64,000 bases of DNA, taken from Cinnamomum chago (Eukaryota > Streptophyta > Magnoliopsida > Laurales > Lauraceae). The stretch spans positions 48,194,501 through 48,258,500 of the forward strand of contig CP142452.1 of assembly GCA_038049695.1 (NCBI GenBank), given 5' to 3'. The translations under genes and the position numbers were made by a program. Under the pieces are notes generated by a model that did no database searches, was not told the origin of the DNA, and saw only the letters and a list, made by a program, of their open reading frames with translations. Position 1 is the stretch's first letter; each line of letters starts with the position of its first letter. Below, one piece after another: positions 9,263-20,779 of this stretch.

Positions 9263-11352
9263 TTAAATCATTTTGTTGGTCATATTTACATTTGCATTTT
9301 GTTCTGTTATAGTTACATTTCTTAAAATGCAATGTTTATTTGTGATCAATTGATTTTGCCTTCATACACCATTCTAGTTACATATCATGTTTTCCAAAAT
9401 CGTTTTATTATAATTTCATCATGTTAGATTTGTTTTTTGCTCACATTTAGTTATATCTCTTGTATTGCATTTCTATATATGACCAATTGATTGTGATTTC
9501 AAAAGCTTTCATAGCTAGATTATTCATGATCGATTGTTGTTGCAAAATCATTTGTGTGGATGTCATAGTTAGATTATTTTTAAAAACAAATGATTTGAAT
9601 CAATTTGGATTTTCCATGGATTTCTAAGTTATACTTTAATATGGAAAATTATTATTTTGAAAAATCAACTTGTATGTGTTTCAAATAAGTTATATCTTTT
9701 AAAATGCAAAGTTAAAAATTGATAATGTGTTATCTTCAAAATCATTCTTTTTATACTCATTGTTGGATTTTGTTTATTAAAATGATTTGAAGATTGTATG
9801 AATGGAAATGCCCTAAAACTTCATTAGTTATAATCATCATCGAAGCATGTTCCATGTTCTCATTTCCTTATACATTTGATTATATCATCTTAGAAATGGA
9901 AATGAATGTTGTTATAAGCTATTTGCATCTTTGCTCATTTAGTTACATTCTTTTTATATGCAAATGTCATTTGGTTCCATGTATGGTTGTGATCTTAGTT
10001 ATATTTGTAGATACCATACTAGAACTCAAATCCATCCTTTATGCTTTCTAGTCATTTTTTTTAAAATTGATGGTTATGATGTTGATTCATGTATATTCTC
10101 TAAGTGATGCCATCCTTATACATGTTTCAACTTCAAAGTAGTGATCTTGATCATATGAACCTCTTTATAATCCATTTATTGTATTTCATAGTTATATCTA
10201 TTGTTTGATGGATATCATTTAGATGTTGAATTCATATGATTTTGACACTTTGAAAATTGCATGCATCACCAAGCTATATCCTTTTATATAATTTATCTTG
10301 TTCATCTCTATGCTCATTAGTTATATCATTAAAAGTGATGAATATTCATTCATGATGCTAGATGGAATTTTTGTGTTTGTCACATCCTTGCTCTTAATCA
10401 TGTTGTCATATTCAATTGGTTTCAATTAGTATCATTTTCGATTGTTGTCATATCCAATTGATGTCATTTCTTGAGAATGTGATAGAGCTTGTGTACATTG
10501 GATTGAACTTCAGAGTAAATATGTTTTCATTCCATGTCATATTCCATCATCATCATAATTTTGATGTTTACCACCTCTCTTGCTCATATAGGTAAATCTC
10601 ATGACCACTATGTTTATGTAATCATAATCTTGGTTGGTTAATGGTTGAGGTAGGCCTCATGTTTGAATTTCATTTCACTCATATTGCACATGATAGTCAT
10701 ATTTAATGATTGGATGAAATGATTTCAAAACATTCATAGCATATGATTTTCATAGTTAAATTAATTGATGCTATGTTTAGTAAACCCCAGTATCATCATG
10801 GATAGCTCTAATTTGGATTTTTTTTCTAGTAGTATATTCTTTTTAACTCCATTTTAGAGTGATTGATTTAATAGTCTTATCATTGAATCTCAATTGGTAT
10901 TCTTTATTCCAATTGGTATCCATGATCACTTTTCTCCTTGACCTTGCTCTTTAGATTGGTAATTTGATCATATTGAGCTCTATAGTTAAACGTGTCTAAT
11001 CATTTCCTTGAAGTTTACCCTCAATTGGTAAAACCATCGTCTTCTTGCACCAAATAGTTAAGTCTTTATCAAAAGTTTGACAAAAGGAGAGAATGGACTG
11101 AGGGAGAGTGTAAACCTTCATAGGAAGTATTATTTTTTTTTATCAAATTGACCTTTGTATTGACTTTGAAACCTTAGAGACTACTTCCATACATGATACC
11201 CTGTTGTGTATGTCATTTTCGATTTCTTTTGTTAACAGGTGCTACTAAAAGGTATTTTTCTTATTTCATGTGTGTAAGTACCTTTGCAATTTAATGTCAA
11301 AGGAGGAGAGAGCATTCAAGTTGTCTACAGGGGGAGAGAATGTCCAAGCTTC
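9263..11352 (+). mobile_element. AT-rich non-coding part of the Sirevirus-type element
   Basis: About 2 kb lies between gag and the purine-rich 3' tracts. No retroviral domain is recognisable on either strand. The word TTAGTTATAT or close variants recurs at irregular 60-150 bp intervals (for example near 9450, 9690, 9990, 10190 and 10320). Purine tracts AAAGGAGGAGAGAG and ACAGGGGGAGAGAA (11298-11340) mark its 3' end. Confidence 0.6.
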
Positions 11353-11989
11353 CTAAGTGTCACGCCCCCGAACCAGAACCTCGGGGGCGGGAAATGGGAT
11401 TAAGCATAAAATATATTTTACTTCTCCCAGGATCCGCGTGTGTGAAGACAACACATTCTGAATATTTTGCGGAAGCATGGCGTTACGACCCGAAGTCCGT
11501 GGCCATCGGATTCCGCGTCGCACTCAACCTTCAGCATATCGCTATTATATCAGGAGTCATATCAGACTGGAGTAACCAACACAATAAATTACAGAGCTGA
11601 CAGTAACAGGATATTACATTCCCAAATATGTTCAAGTTACAATTATCAATGTACGTTAATTAAGAATCCCAAGGAAAAGGCTAACAAAAGCCATACAACA
11701 AGAAGCTATAAACTACTACCCAAATGTGACGTAGCTCCGATGTCGAGCTCAATGTCTACATGACATAGCCGACAAACCAACCTGCAAGGCATGGCTCCAC
11801 AGCCAACAAAACACTCAACTCGGGGCGAAGAAATCTGAACCTGAGTACCAAAAGTAGTGGGCCAGACACGACGGTCTGGCAGGTGGATGAAAAGATAACA
11901 AATATACTGAAGAATAAAACATAAGATACATCATGCTATTCGATCAAATGCTGCATATAATTAAACGGGTGCAAAAGTCGGGAATCTCG

Positions 11990-12625
11990 GGGAAAACCTG
12001 TATTCATTTCAAGCATGGGTAAAACATGAATATCTAACAAAACATGTGTTCATTTACATATCATCTATAATCATAGATATTTGACAATCGGGTGTTCGTC
12101 TAAAACATGTATAAATATAGCGGTATGGCCAAAACAACGTTCATTTGAGACTTAAGTAAAAACATGAGTATACAACAACCAGGTATTCATAGCAGTCTAG
12201 CAAAACCAATATCCATTTGAAACCTATGTAGAAATGCGGATATTTAACAAACCGGATATCGTTTAAAACAGGTATAAACGTAGGGATCTGGCAAACCAGT
12301 GTCATTTGAAACATATTTCAAAGCATGGATACTTAACAAATCGGGTATCATTTAAAATAGGTATAAACATAGGAAATCTGGCAAACAAGTGTCATTTGAA
12401 ACATATTTCAAAGCATGGATATTTAACAAATCGGGTATCATTTAAAAACAAGTATAAACATAGATATCTGACAACCAAATGTCCTTTAAAGCAAGCTCGG
12501 ATATTTAACAATTCGGGTATTCCTTTAAAACATGTGTAATCATATAAATCTAGCAAAATCATTGATCGTTTGAAACATATGTAAAAGCATGGGTATTTAA
12601 CTAATCGGGTAATCATTTAAAACAT
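11990..12625 (-). repeat. Tandem array of about 90-bp units inside a solo LTR
   Basis: Six to seven diverged units share AAAGCATGGATATTTAAC, TCGGGTATCATTTAAA and TCTGGCAAAC. Two clear neighbours are offset by exactly 90 bp (12321 and 12411). The homologous solo LTR has the same array at about 41600-42110. The 3.1-kb LTR at 57242-60357 lacks it. Confidence 0.8.
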
Positions 12626-13494
12626 GTGCGGGTACAAAGAACAGAAAATAATATAATAATAACTGAATTTACATTGGAGAATATTAGCACTTGTTTAAAT
12701 AACAACTTTCATAAAGGAAACGAATCATTTATCGGAAAGCAAGTAAGCAATATAAAACATGTCGGGTATCCAAGGAATCGGGAACTGGCAAGATGGCAAT
12801 CACAAGAAGCTAAGTCCTCTATCACCGAAGTGACAAGAGTATAACGGGACGTTGGTCTCAGTCACACAAGGTGAGGAGACTCAACGTAAATCATATATAC
12901 AATATAAATATACGGGAACGGGACCACGGTAGCGAACCGGGTATCGGGACGGGACCACGGCAATAACCGGGTATCAGGATCCAAACTGCAGCTGGCGGGA
13001 CGCGAGAGGGATTTCCAAGTCGGTGGATCAAACCGACAAGGTATCCAAGCTTAGTGATGCCGACTCATAGGTCAAATAACAAATCGGGACATATGCAAGT
13101 AATTCGAGTACAGTAAATAAACGGGTAAAACGGGGGTGCTCAAGGGCACACTGTCATTTCATATCGGGAATACATCTCGGGACAAATAACTGTTACTAGA
13201 GTAACTTCAATGCTTTCGGGAAAACAAGTCATATAATGCAAATCTTGGAAATGAGGTGAAACAATACTATAACAATTTCGGGAAAAATATTAATTTCAAG
13301 ATCTATTTAAGTGAATAGGGGTCCTGTATGTCGATTATAATAATTTACTTGGTACTCCTTGAGTTTGAAGACATTCCGGGCTCCTTATGCACTTTGGATT
13401 TTCAACACTTCGAATGACATTCTCGTGATATGGTTTCTTTCTCGGATGGCCTCATACAATGCCTAGTGAATCTCCTTTGATCGACAAAGCTCAA

Positions 13495-13850
13495 CGCTCG
13501 AACGAACCGGAGAGTTCGTTCGAGCGGGGAGCTTTTCGAAATCTGGGGAATTTCGGTTACCTGGTGGTTAGCTGCCGCTGGGGCAGGCGGCTAGCCGCTG
13601 GCTGACCGCGGCTGGGCTGCAGAAATGCAGCTTACTGGAAAGCTGACCGCCAAGTGCGGTTACCTGGCGGTTGGCCGCCGATGGGGTCGGCGGTTAGCCG
13701 CTAGCTAACCGTGAGGCTGACCGTGTTTTTAGGTGGAAAATGATGCTCTCTGGAAAAGGAACCGTGACATCTCGGCTACCTGGCGCTTAGCCGCCAGTCA
13801 CCAGGAGGCTAGCCGCCGGGTGACCGCAGGCTGACCGCCAGTGCGGGAAT
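13495..13850 (-). repeat. Mixed palindrome cassette (XhoI-like plus NheI-core types)
   Basis: A perfect inverted repeat with 13-bp arms, CGCTCGAACGAAC (13495-13507) and GTTCGTTCGAGCG (13514-13526), is followed by an array of NheI-core dyads. The best example is GCGGCTAGCCGC at 13587-13598. Two cassette types that are separate elsewhere are joined here. Confidence 0.85.
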
Positions 13851-15572
13851 CACCCACTATGTTCATATTTGAGTCATTTTCCTCCTCAAAACCATCCTCC
13901 TCACTTCCACTTAATCCTTGCCACATAACTGAGCTGAAAGCTCCTTCAATGCAACTATTTACACTTCTCCAAAAACCCAACTTGTGATCATTCATCACTT
14001 CATTCCTCCACATCCCATCCATACCAAGAAGGAAGGAAACCATTTCACAAGCATTCATTTAGGATATAACCCAAGGACAATACATGCTAAACCAACATGT
14101 TTACAAAACATTAAATGACTTAGCCAACCACATTCCTCATGAAAACTCCAATGAAAAAGTAAAACTAAACATCTCCTTTCTTCTCACTTAAAACCAAACC
14201 AAAGGGAAGAATCCCCATTGTATACAAGGGTCCATTTGCCATAATCAAGGGGTAATTAAAAACCCTTGATCCCATTTCCAAGACAATAGATTAGTTGGCC
14301 AAACTCTTTAAATGAGCTTCTATTTCAAATCCATACAAGCTAGTAAACATAAACATGGGTGGGGAAACCAACCCCATTCATTTCAAGACCATGTGAGCAA
14401 CTTTGACAATTTGAAAGAATATCTTTCCAAGAAACTAACAAGAGAGAAACAACCATTGATATGCAATTTCGAAATCAATATATATATGGCAAGAAGCATA
14501 TGTGAAAACATGTATCCAATGATCAAGGACAAGTAATAAAATTTAGGATTTTCTCATAAAACTTTGATAACATTCAAACCATCCATTCATCCACTTGCCT
14601 TGGGTCCCAAGCTAGCAAATCAAGCCTCTAATCACCTCTCAAGCTCAAGATCAACAATCTCTACAAAAACCCCCAAAACAAACCCTAAAATGGGTTAAAC
14701 AAAGGAAGACAATGAATGGGCTCATACCAAGCTAGGAAATAGAACTTGAGGGAAAGCCATTGCACAAAAAGGGAAAATGGGAAGGAGTCTTTACCTCTAG
14801 AGTCATGAATCAACAAGAAGAAGCTTGCAATAGGGGCTGCCCACCTTGGTTTCCCACAAAAATGGTGTCAAACAAGAGGGGAGATGAAGGAGAAGAAGTT
14901 GCCGGAGCTTCCTCATCGGATTGGTGGCTTGGAGGCTCCATAAGAGTAAGAGAAATGGAAGAAATGAAGAAGAAGGGCTGCTGGCACTGTAGCTGGGAGG
15001 TTTCAGTCGATGGAATGGAGAAATGAGGGAGAAAGAGAGTGGAGTCACTTATATAATGGGTGGGTGTGGGTCCCACTACACTCAAAGCTTGCAAAGGGTA
15101 AAACATCTATTTGTGGGCCTCGGATGCGATCGACGAAGGAGAGAAAGATGTTTCTCAAAAAATCTAGTTTCCAAAAAGTATAACTTTGGCATGGTTTCGA
15201 GATCTCGAAATTTGGGTCCATATTTGGTGTGAAAAGACTGTTTTGCCCTCCGGGCTGGAAAAAACTGATTTTCGGAGCTTCGAATGGGTACGGAGTGAAC
15301 ACGGAAGTTGTAGAGGTTAACAAAATGAGTCAAATGAGGCTAAAACAAGAATTATCAGGAATTCAAATAATCTCCCAATCTCGCGCAAAGTCACTAAAAG
15401 AACCCCCAAAGGGTCCCACTAATCACAAAGGCCCTCAAAATTCCCCAAAACTAGAGAAAAACCATTCTAGCTCACAAACTCAACCCAACAAATACTAATC
15501 CCACTAAAAGAAACTAATCCACAAATAAACAACACTAATCCAAGAGATTAGGGGTCGGGTTCTCACACTAAG

Positions 15573-15872
15573 GGGAGATATTGTATGATCTTCTACAGGG
15601 GGAGAGAGTGCATGGTCAAAGGGGAGAGTTAAAACAAAAAAAAGATTGGGAGTTAAAGAAGATGCTTGGCTAATGAAAGAAAGATGAAAAGAAACCTTGA
15701 AGAATGATCAAGGTCCAAGCATCAAGAAGATTGAAGAAAAAGACCTAGAGCCCAAGCCAAGTTAAAGGAGCATCCAAGAGATTTCAAGGCCTGTCCAGCT
15801 TAGGGGGAGCTGAAAACTTAGTGTGTAAATTCAGGGTTGAGTAAGTTGCCATCAAATTGCAAAGGGGGAGAT
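15573..15872 (+). promoter_or_regulatory. Multiple polypurine tracts of the Sirevirus-type element
   Basis: Purine runs AGGGGGAGAGAG (near 15597), AAAGGGGAGAG (near 15618), AGGGGGAG (near 15801) and AAAGGGGGAGA (15860-15871) precede the 3' LTR. The last directly abuts the LTR start and is the likely plus-strand primer. Repeated polypurine tracts are a known Sirevirus trait. Confidence 0.75.
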
Positions 15873-17643
15873 TGTTACAGATTTTGTATATTGCAATTTG
15901 ATGGTTGCATTATCATTTTAGCATCATTTGAATTTTCACACATGCATTGATTTAGAAATTCTTGAAATCTTGATTTACACATGCATGTTTTGATTTTAAA
16001 CTTGGATGCATTTAAATTTGAAAAGAAGTTTTATGAATCAAGTAAGCCTATGAGTTTTAAATCTTTCAAATCATTTTAGGCTTTTTATGCTTCATGTTTT
16101 TAAACCTCTTAGTTTGATTTAAATCATGATTCCAAGCTTGATTCAGTGGCCCAAAATTCCCCTCAAAGAAATACTTTGAAATATGCATTTTTTTCGGGGA
16201 AATTGGTCCCTGGGGCCGGGTCGACCTGCAGTGTGCTCGGTCGACCGAGCCCATGGACCCGGTCGACCGAGCACTCTGCAGGTCGACCCGAAAAGAGCCG
16301 TTGGAGCTCTTTCTCAAACGATCATATTTATGACCGTTAAGCCCAGGTCAACCGGGGAAAGGTGCAGTTCGACCGGGGACTCACAGGAACTCAATTTTTT
16401 AGTATAAAATAAGGTTCATTCCATTGGAAAAGATGTGGATCAAAGTAGAACTAAGAGCCACTCTTAAGGAGTTTGGAGACAAGAAAAAGGGGAATGAACT
16501 AAGAGAGACCAAGGGGTAATTAGTGAAGCTAAATCTTGGATCATTGAAGTTAAATCTCTAAGTAAGCTTTACTTTTATTAATCATATGTTATATGCTTTG
16601 TTTAAATTATTGTTAAATGAATTTTAGCATGATAACTATGATGTGTTGAATCCATTCTTCATTGAATCTTTGATCTAAGTTGGATTGGATTCTTCACCTT
16701 GATTTCAAACCAAGTTTGTTTTAAAATCTTCTTTAATCATGCTTAGCCAAAATATTTGATTTCTTTTATAGCATGATTCATTTACTTGGTTGAATCTTTA
16801 TTTGTTGTTTTCATTCATTTGAACCTTAGTTAAATTAGTTTGGTCTTGAAAACAACATTGCACATGCATCACATGTTTAGAGTTAATTAGTTACATACAA
16901 CTTGTGAGCCCTTGATTTTCATTTCATCAACAAGTTTGTATTCATATATGTGATTTGCATTTTACTTCAATCAAAAGCTTTTATGTTCCTTAAACTTTTA
17001 AATGCTTTGAGCATATATTGATTGATCTTACTTTTTAACTTGATTAAAGTTATCACACACACACACACATCATGAGCATACACCTTTGCATTCATATAGT
17101 GTTTGTGTGAGTTAGTTTTTCAATTTCATATCGGCCTATTTTAGAGGCATTGTAATTGAGCTTAAATTGTATCTCTTTTTGTGTTTGTGTAGACACTAGT
17201 TTGAGAGAAATCTTTCTTATTGTAAAGGTTATTGCTTAGCCTAAGAAAAGCATAGTGTAGAGGTTATTGCTTAGCCTTGGAAAAGCATCTTGTAAAGTTT
17301 ATTGCTTAGCCTAGAAAAGCACATTGATATGTTGTTGTTTAGCCTAGAAAAACATTGTTGTAATGGTTTATGCTTAGCATTTTTGAAAAGCATAGATAGT
17401 AGAAATCCGGTGGGGTGTTGGTTTACAAGGAGGTAGTGGATGTAGGCATTGAGGCCGAACCACTATAAATCTTTGTGTGATGGTGTATGGTTATGGTGAT
17501 TATTTTTATTAGCTTCCGCATTTTGTTTGATAATCATCACTAGTGGCTAGTTAATTTTAAAGAAATTAAAATTTGGCTTAATTGGTCACTAATTGTAGCT
17601 TACCCTATTCACCCCCCTCTATGGTTAGGATCCCGGACTTTCG
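15873..17643 (+). mobile_element. Sirevirus 3' LTR
   Basis: It begins TGTTACAGATTTTG after the polypurine tract and ends in GGACTTTCG, equivalent to the 5' LTR end. At 1771 bp it is complete. It holds a SalI-core palindrome cassette (16205-16385), a (CA)n run near 17055, the stem-loop repeats (17218-17396) and the TATA box (17464-17470). Its reverse-orientation relative is the solo LTR at 46630-48323. Confidence 0.9.
16205..16385. repeat. Palindrome cassette, SalI-core type, with a long inverted repeat
   Basis: GCTCGGTCGACCGAGC at 16235-16250 is a perfect 16-bp palindrome. It is part of a larger inverted repeat: 16217-16247 pairs with 16260-16290, 31-base arms with one mismatch and a 12-base spacer. 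More GTCGAC-type half sites follow at 16345-16375. It lies about 1.1-1.3 kb upstream of the TATA box. Confidence 0.9.
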
Positions 17644-20111
17644 ACAACAGCATCATAGACCACAGCAACAGCAACAGGCCCACCAACAGGGACAGAATCT
17701 GAATCAGCGTCCCCCACAGTAGAACTGAGACGTCTAACAAGGTAGGCCACATTAAGCTAAGAATAGGCCATAACATCGAGGGCAAATCTATGCGGTCAAT
17801 AGGGCAGATGCAGAGGCAGCAGGCAATGTAGTAGAAGGTACACTCCTCGTTTGTGGGAATAAAGCTAGGATTTTATTTGACCCTAGCTCTACACACACAT
17901 TTTTGTCTCATGCATTTTCTAAGTTGATTGATGTGAATGAAAGAGAACTTGAATATATTTTGACTGTGGCAACCCCAGTAGGTAAACAAGTTATTTGTAG
18001 AATATTTTATCCTAGTTGTGCAGTTCAGATAGGAGAAGTGGTGTTAACCGTAGACCTTATTTTATTGGAGATGCATGATTCTGATGTCATCCTAGGGATG
18101 GGCTGGTTGGCAAGGTACCATGCCACGATGGATTGTTTCCATAAGACCCTTACTTTTAAATTAGATGAGACACCAGCAGGAGTGTTTTTCAGGGAGAGAG
18201 GAGAAATCCCCGTGCAGGGTTTGTCTCAACGTTGAAGGCTGATAGACTATTAAGAGGTGGATGTGAAGTCTATTTGGCGTTTATCACGGAGGATAAACGG
18301 TCCCAAGGGGTGGAGGAGATCCCTATTGTTTGGGAATTCCCTAATGTTTATCTGGAGGAGATTCTAGGATTGCCACCCATTAGAGAGATTGATTTCACTA
18401 TTGAGTTATTACCAGGGACCACTCCGATTTCAATTGCACCTTATAGAATGGTTCCGGCAAAATTGCGAGAATTGAAGATACAATTACAGGAGTTGTTAGA
18501 CAAAGGTTTTGTGAGACCAAGCATTTCACCATGGAGAGCTCCAATTTTGTTCGTCAAGAAGAAGGATGGTTCAATGAGGATGTGCATAAATTACAGGAGA
18601 TTGAATCAAGTGACCACCAAGAACAAATATCCATTGCCAAGGATATATGAACGGTTTGATCAGTTACAAGGTGCTTCGTATTTTTTGAAGATTGATTTGA
18701 GATCCGGTTACCATCAGCACCGAACAGACTGCAGATGCATGTACTACCGTGACCGTCTATGCGTTCCCAACATTGAAGATTTGACGAATGATATCATGAC
18801 CAAGGCCCACAGTACGAAGTACTCTATGCATCCAGGTAGTACGAAGATGTATCAGAATTTGAAAGGCAGATTTTGGTGAAATAACATGAAGAGAGAGATT
18901 GCAGCGTTTGTCTCCCGCTACATGACTTGTCAGTTGATAAAGGCAGAACATTAGAAGCCTCCAGGGTTGTTACAACCATTAGAGATCCCGGAATGGAAAT
19001 GGGAGCACATTATTATGGATTTTATTTCGGGACTACCGAGGACCAGCAGAGGCAACGATGCGATATGGGTCATTGTTGAACGTCTCACCAAGTCAGCTCA
19101 TTTCATTCCTATGAGGATAGGAAAGAAGATGCACATGCTACCTTTGGCAGAGTTGTTTGTCAACGAGATTGTCAGCTGATATGGATAGCCAGTTTCTATC
19201 ACATCTGATAGAGATAGCAGATTCACCTCGACATTCTGGAAGACACTACATTATTCCATGGGTACGAAACTACAGTTCAGCACGGCTTATCACCCGCAGA
19301 CAGGTGGCCAATTAAAGAGGACCATTCAGACTCTTGAGGATATGCTCCGTGCTTGTGTATTGGATTTTAAGACCCAATGGGCTAAGACATTACCATTATG
19401 TGAATTTGCTTAAAATAACAGTTACCATTCGAGCATTGGGATGACGCCTTTCGAGGCATTGTATGACAGAAGGTAGGACACCGGTATGTTGGGAAGAAGT
19501 TGGCATTCAAGGTATTCATGGACCAACCATAGTGAGTGAGACCAGTGACAAAGTCAAGCTAAACCAAGAATGTCTGAAAGTGGCTCGGAGTAGACAGAAA
19601 AGTTATGCAGACTCTCATCGAAGGGATTTACAGTTCGTTGAAGGAGACAAAGTTTTCTTGAAGGTGTCACCTAGAGGGGAACATTGAGATTTGGGTAGAA
19701 GGGCAAGCTATCATGGAGGTACATTGGACCGTACGACATTGTGAGTAAGATTGGTGATGTGGTTTATAGATTAGCCTTACCACCTGAACTATCCGGCGTA
19801 CACAACGTCTTCCATGTATCAATGTTGAAGAAGTACGTCCCCGACCCTTTGCATGTACTCCGGCATGAACATTTGGAAATTCAAGAGGATGCTACCTATG
19901 TGGAGAAGCCTGTTCAGATCATTGATACGAAAGAACAAGAGTTGAGGACACGGACCATTCATTGGGTAAAAGTGATTTGGGAGAATCATGGACCGGAAGA
20001 AGCAAAGTGGGAATTGCGAGATCAAGTACAGAAGAAGTATCCACATCTACTACCTGAGGTGAGTTGTGTATTCCATTTGGTGGACCAAATGTCCTAATAA
20101 GGGGTCGAGGA
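17644..20111 (+). mobile_element. Tekay-type chromovirus internal region (fossil, subfamily B)
   Basis: Recognisable parts in order are: a Gln-rich gag tail (17644-17740); a retropepsin-type protease (about 17860-18200; FDPSSTHTF, then DVILGMGWL); the N-terminal part of reverse transcriptase (about 18340-18720; [31 protein letters not shown]); integrase zinc-binding and core segments (about 18740-19480; [14 protein letters not shown]); and a C-terminal chromodomain-like segment (about 19900-20060; WVKVIWENHGPEEAKWEL). The chromodomain is the Tekay hallmark and is thought to steer integration into heterochromatin. RNase H is not recognisable. The region has many breaks. A purine tract (20099-20111) leads into the 3' LTR. 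The Sirevirus-type element ends inside its gag tail. Confidence 0.85.
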
Positions 20112-20779
20112 TGTAAGACCCTGTCCCAAGTGACCTCGATTAGTGTTAATTAAATCAAGTTTTAGTTCTAAGCGTGATTAGTGAATTTTGGTTAAGTTGG
20201 GAATAAAATAGCTTCTGATATAGCTTTGGGAATTTTGAGTGCCTTTGTGCTTAGTGGGGCCCTTTGGGGGTTCCTTTTATGACTTTGCATTTACTTGGGG
20301 GATTATCTGAAATTCATGTGTTTATTATTTTAATCCTATTTTATTTATCTCATTAATCCCTACAATTTTCATGTTGATCCCGTGCCCGTTCAAGACCCCG
20401 AAACCCGACCTTCTTAGCATTAAGGGCAAAACAGTCTTTTACACTAAATATGTACCCAAGATTTGATACCGAAACCCGCGAAACATATACTTTTTGGAAA
20501 CTAAATATTTCGACAATCACTTTTCTCTTCTTCGTCGAATTCGTTCGAAGTCCCAAAAACAATGACTTCAGCCCACAAAGATTTCAAGTGGTGGAGCCCA
20601 CTCTTGACTTGTATAGAAGGAGAACCCTCCTTCTCTTTACCCTTTTCTAGTTCAAGCTCCAACCACCAACTAGGGTTTTCCCCTTTCTCTTCTTTCTCTA
20701 ACCTTTCCACCTCAACCACTATCAAATCTTGCACCAATAAGCAAATGGAGGTCATCTTCTTCTTCCTCTCCTTGAGAGT
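20112..20779 (+). mobile_element. Start of the 3' LTR of the Tekay subfamily B element
   Basis: The LTR begins TGTAAGACCCTGTCCC right after the purine tract. It resembles the start of the minus-strand LTR at 57242-60357. It is interrupted at 20780 by another Tekay LTR. Its remainder is not in the window and would lie beyond the whole nested stack on the right. Confidence 0.8.

Larger units (their letters stand above)
11353..15572 (-). mobile_element. Solo LTR, Tekay-related subfamily C, with CTAAG target duplication
   Basis: The LTR is 11358-15567 (4210 bp), in minus orientation. Read on the minus strand it begins TGTGAGAACCCGACC and ends GGGGGCGTGACA. CTAAG flanks it at 11353-11357 and 15568-15572. 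No internal region remains, so it is the product of recombination between the two LTRs of one element. It is homologous to 38730-42715 over most of its length and shares its distal half with the LTR at 57242-60357. Short open frames inside are not supported as genes. Confidence 0.92.
6373..17643 (+). mobile_element. Sirevirus-type Ty1/copia element with gag but no recognisable pol
   Basis: The order is 5' LTR (incomplete at its left end), PBS, gag, a long AT-rich non-coding stretch, a cluster of purine-rich tracts and a 3' LTR. Excluding the solo LTR inserted at 11358-15567, it is about 7 kb. Nowhere between the LTRs can protease, integrase, reverse transcriptase or RNase H be recognised. That fits a non-autonomous gag-bearing derivative that would depend on a related full element for pol. 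The Sirevirus assignment rests on the TATA region, the repeated purine tracts and the LTR relationship with 50870-52418. By eye the two LTRs agree at roughly 97%, so the element is young. The right end lies in the gag end of a Tekay element. Confidence 0.75.

Noticed and set aside
14760-15106. Open frames on both strands that could suggest a small gene
   Set aside because: The region is inside the subfamily C solo LTR and is repeated, inverted, at 39215-39541; no domain is recognised.
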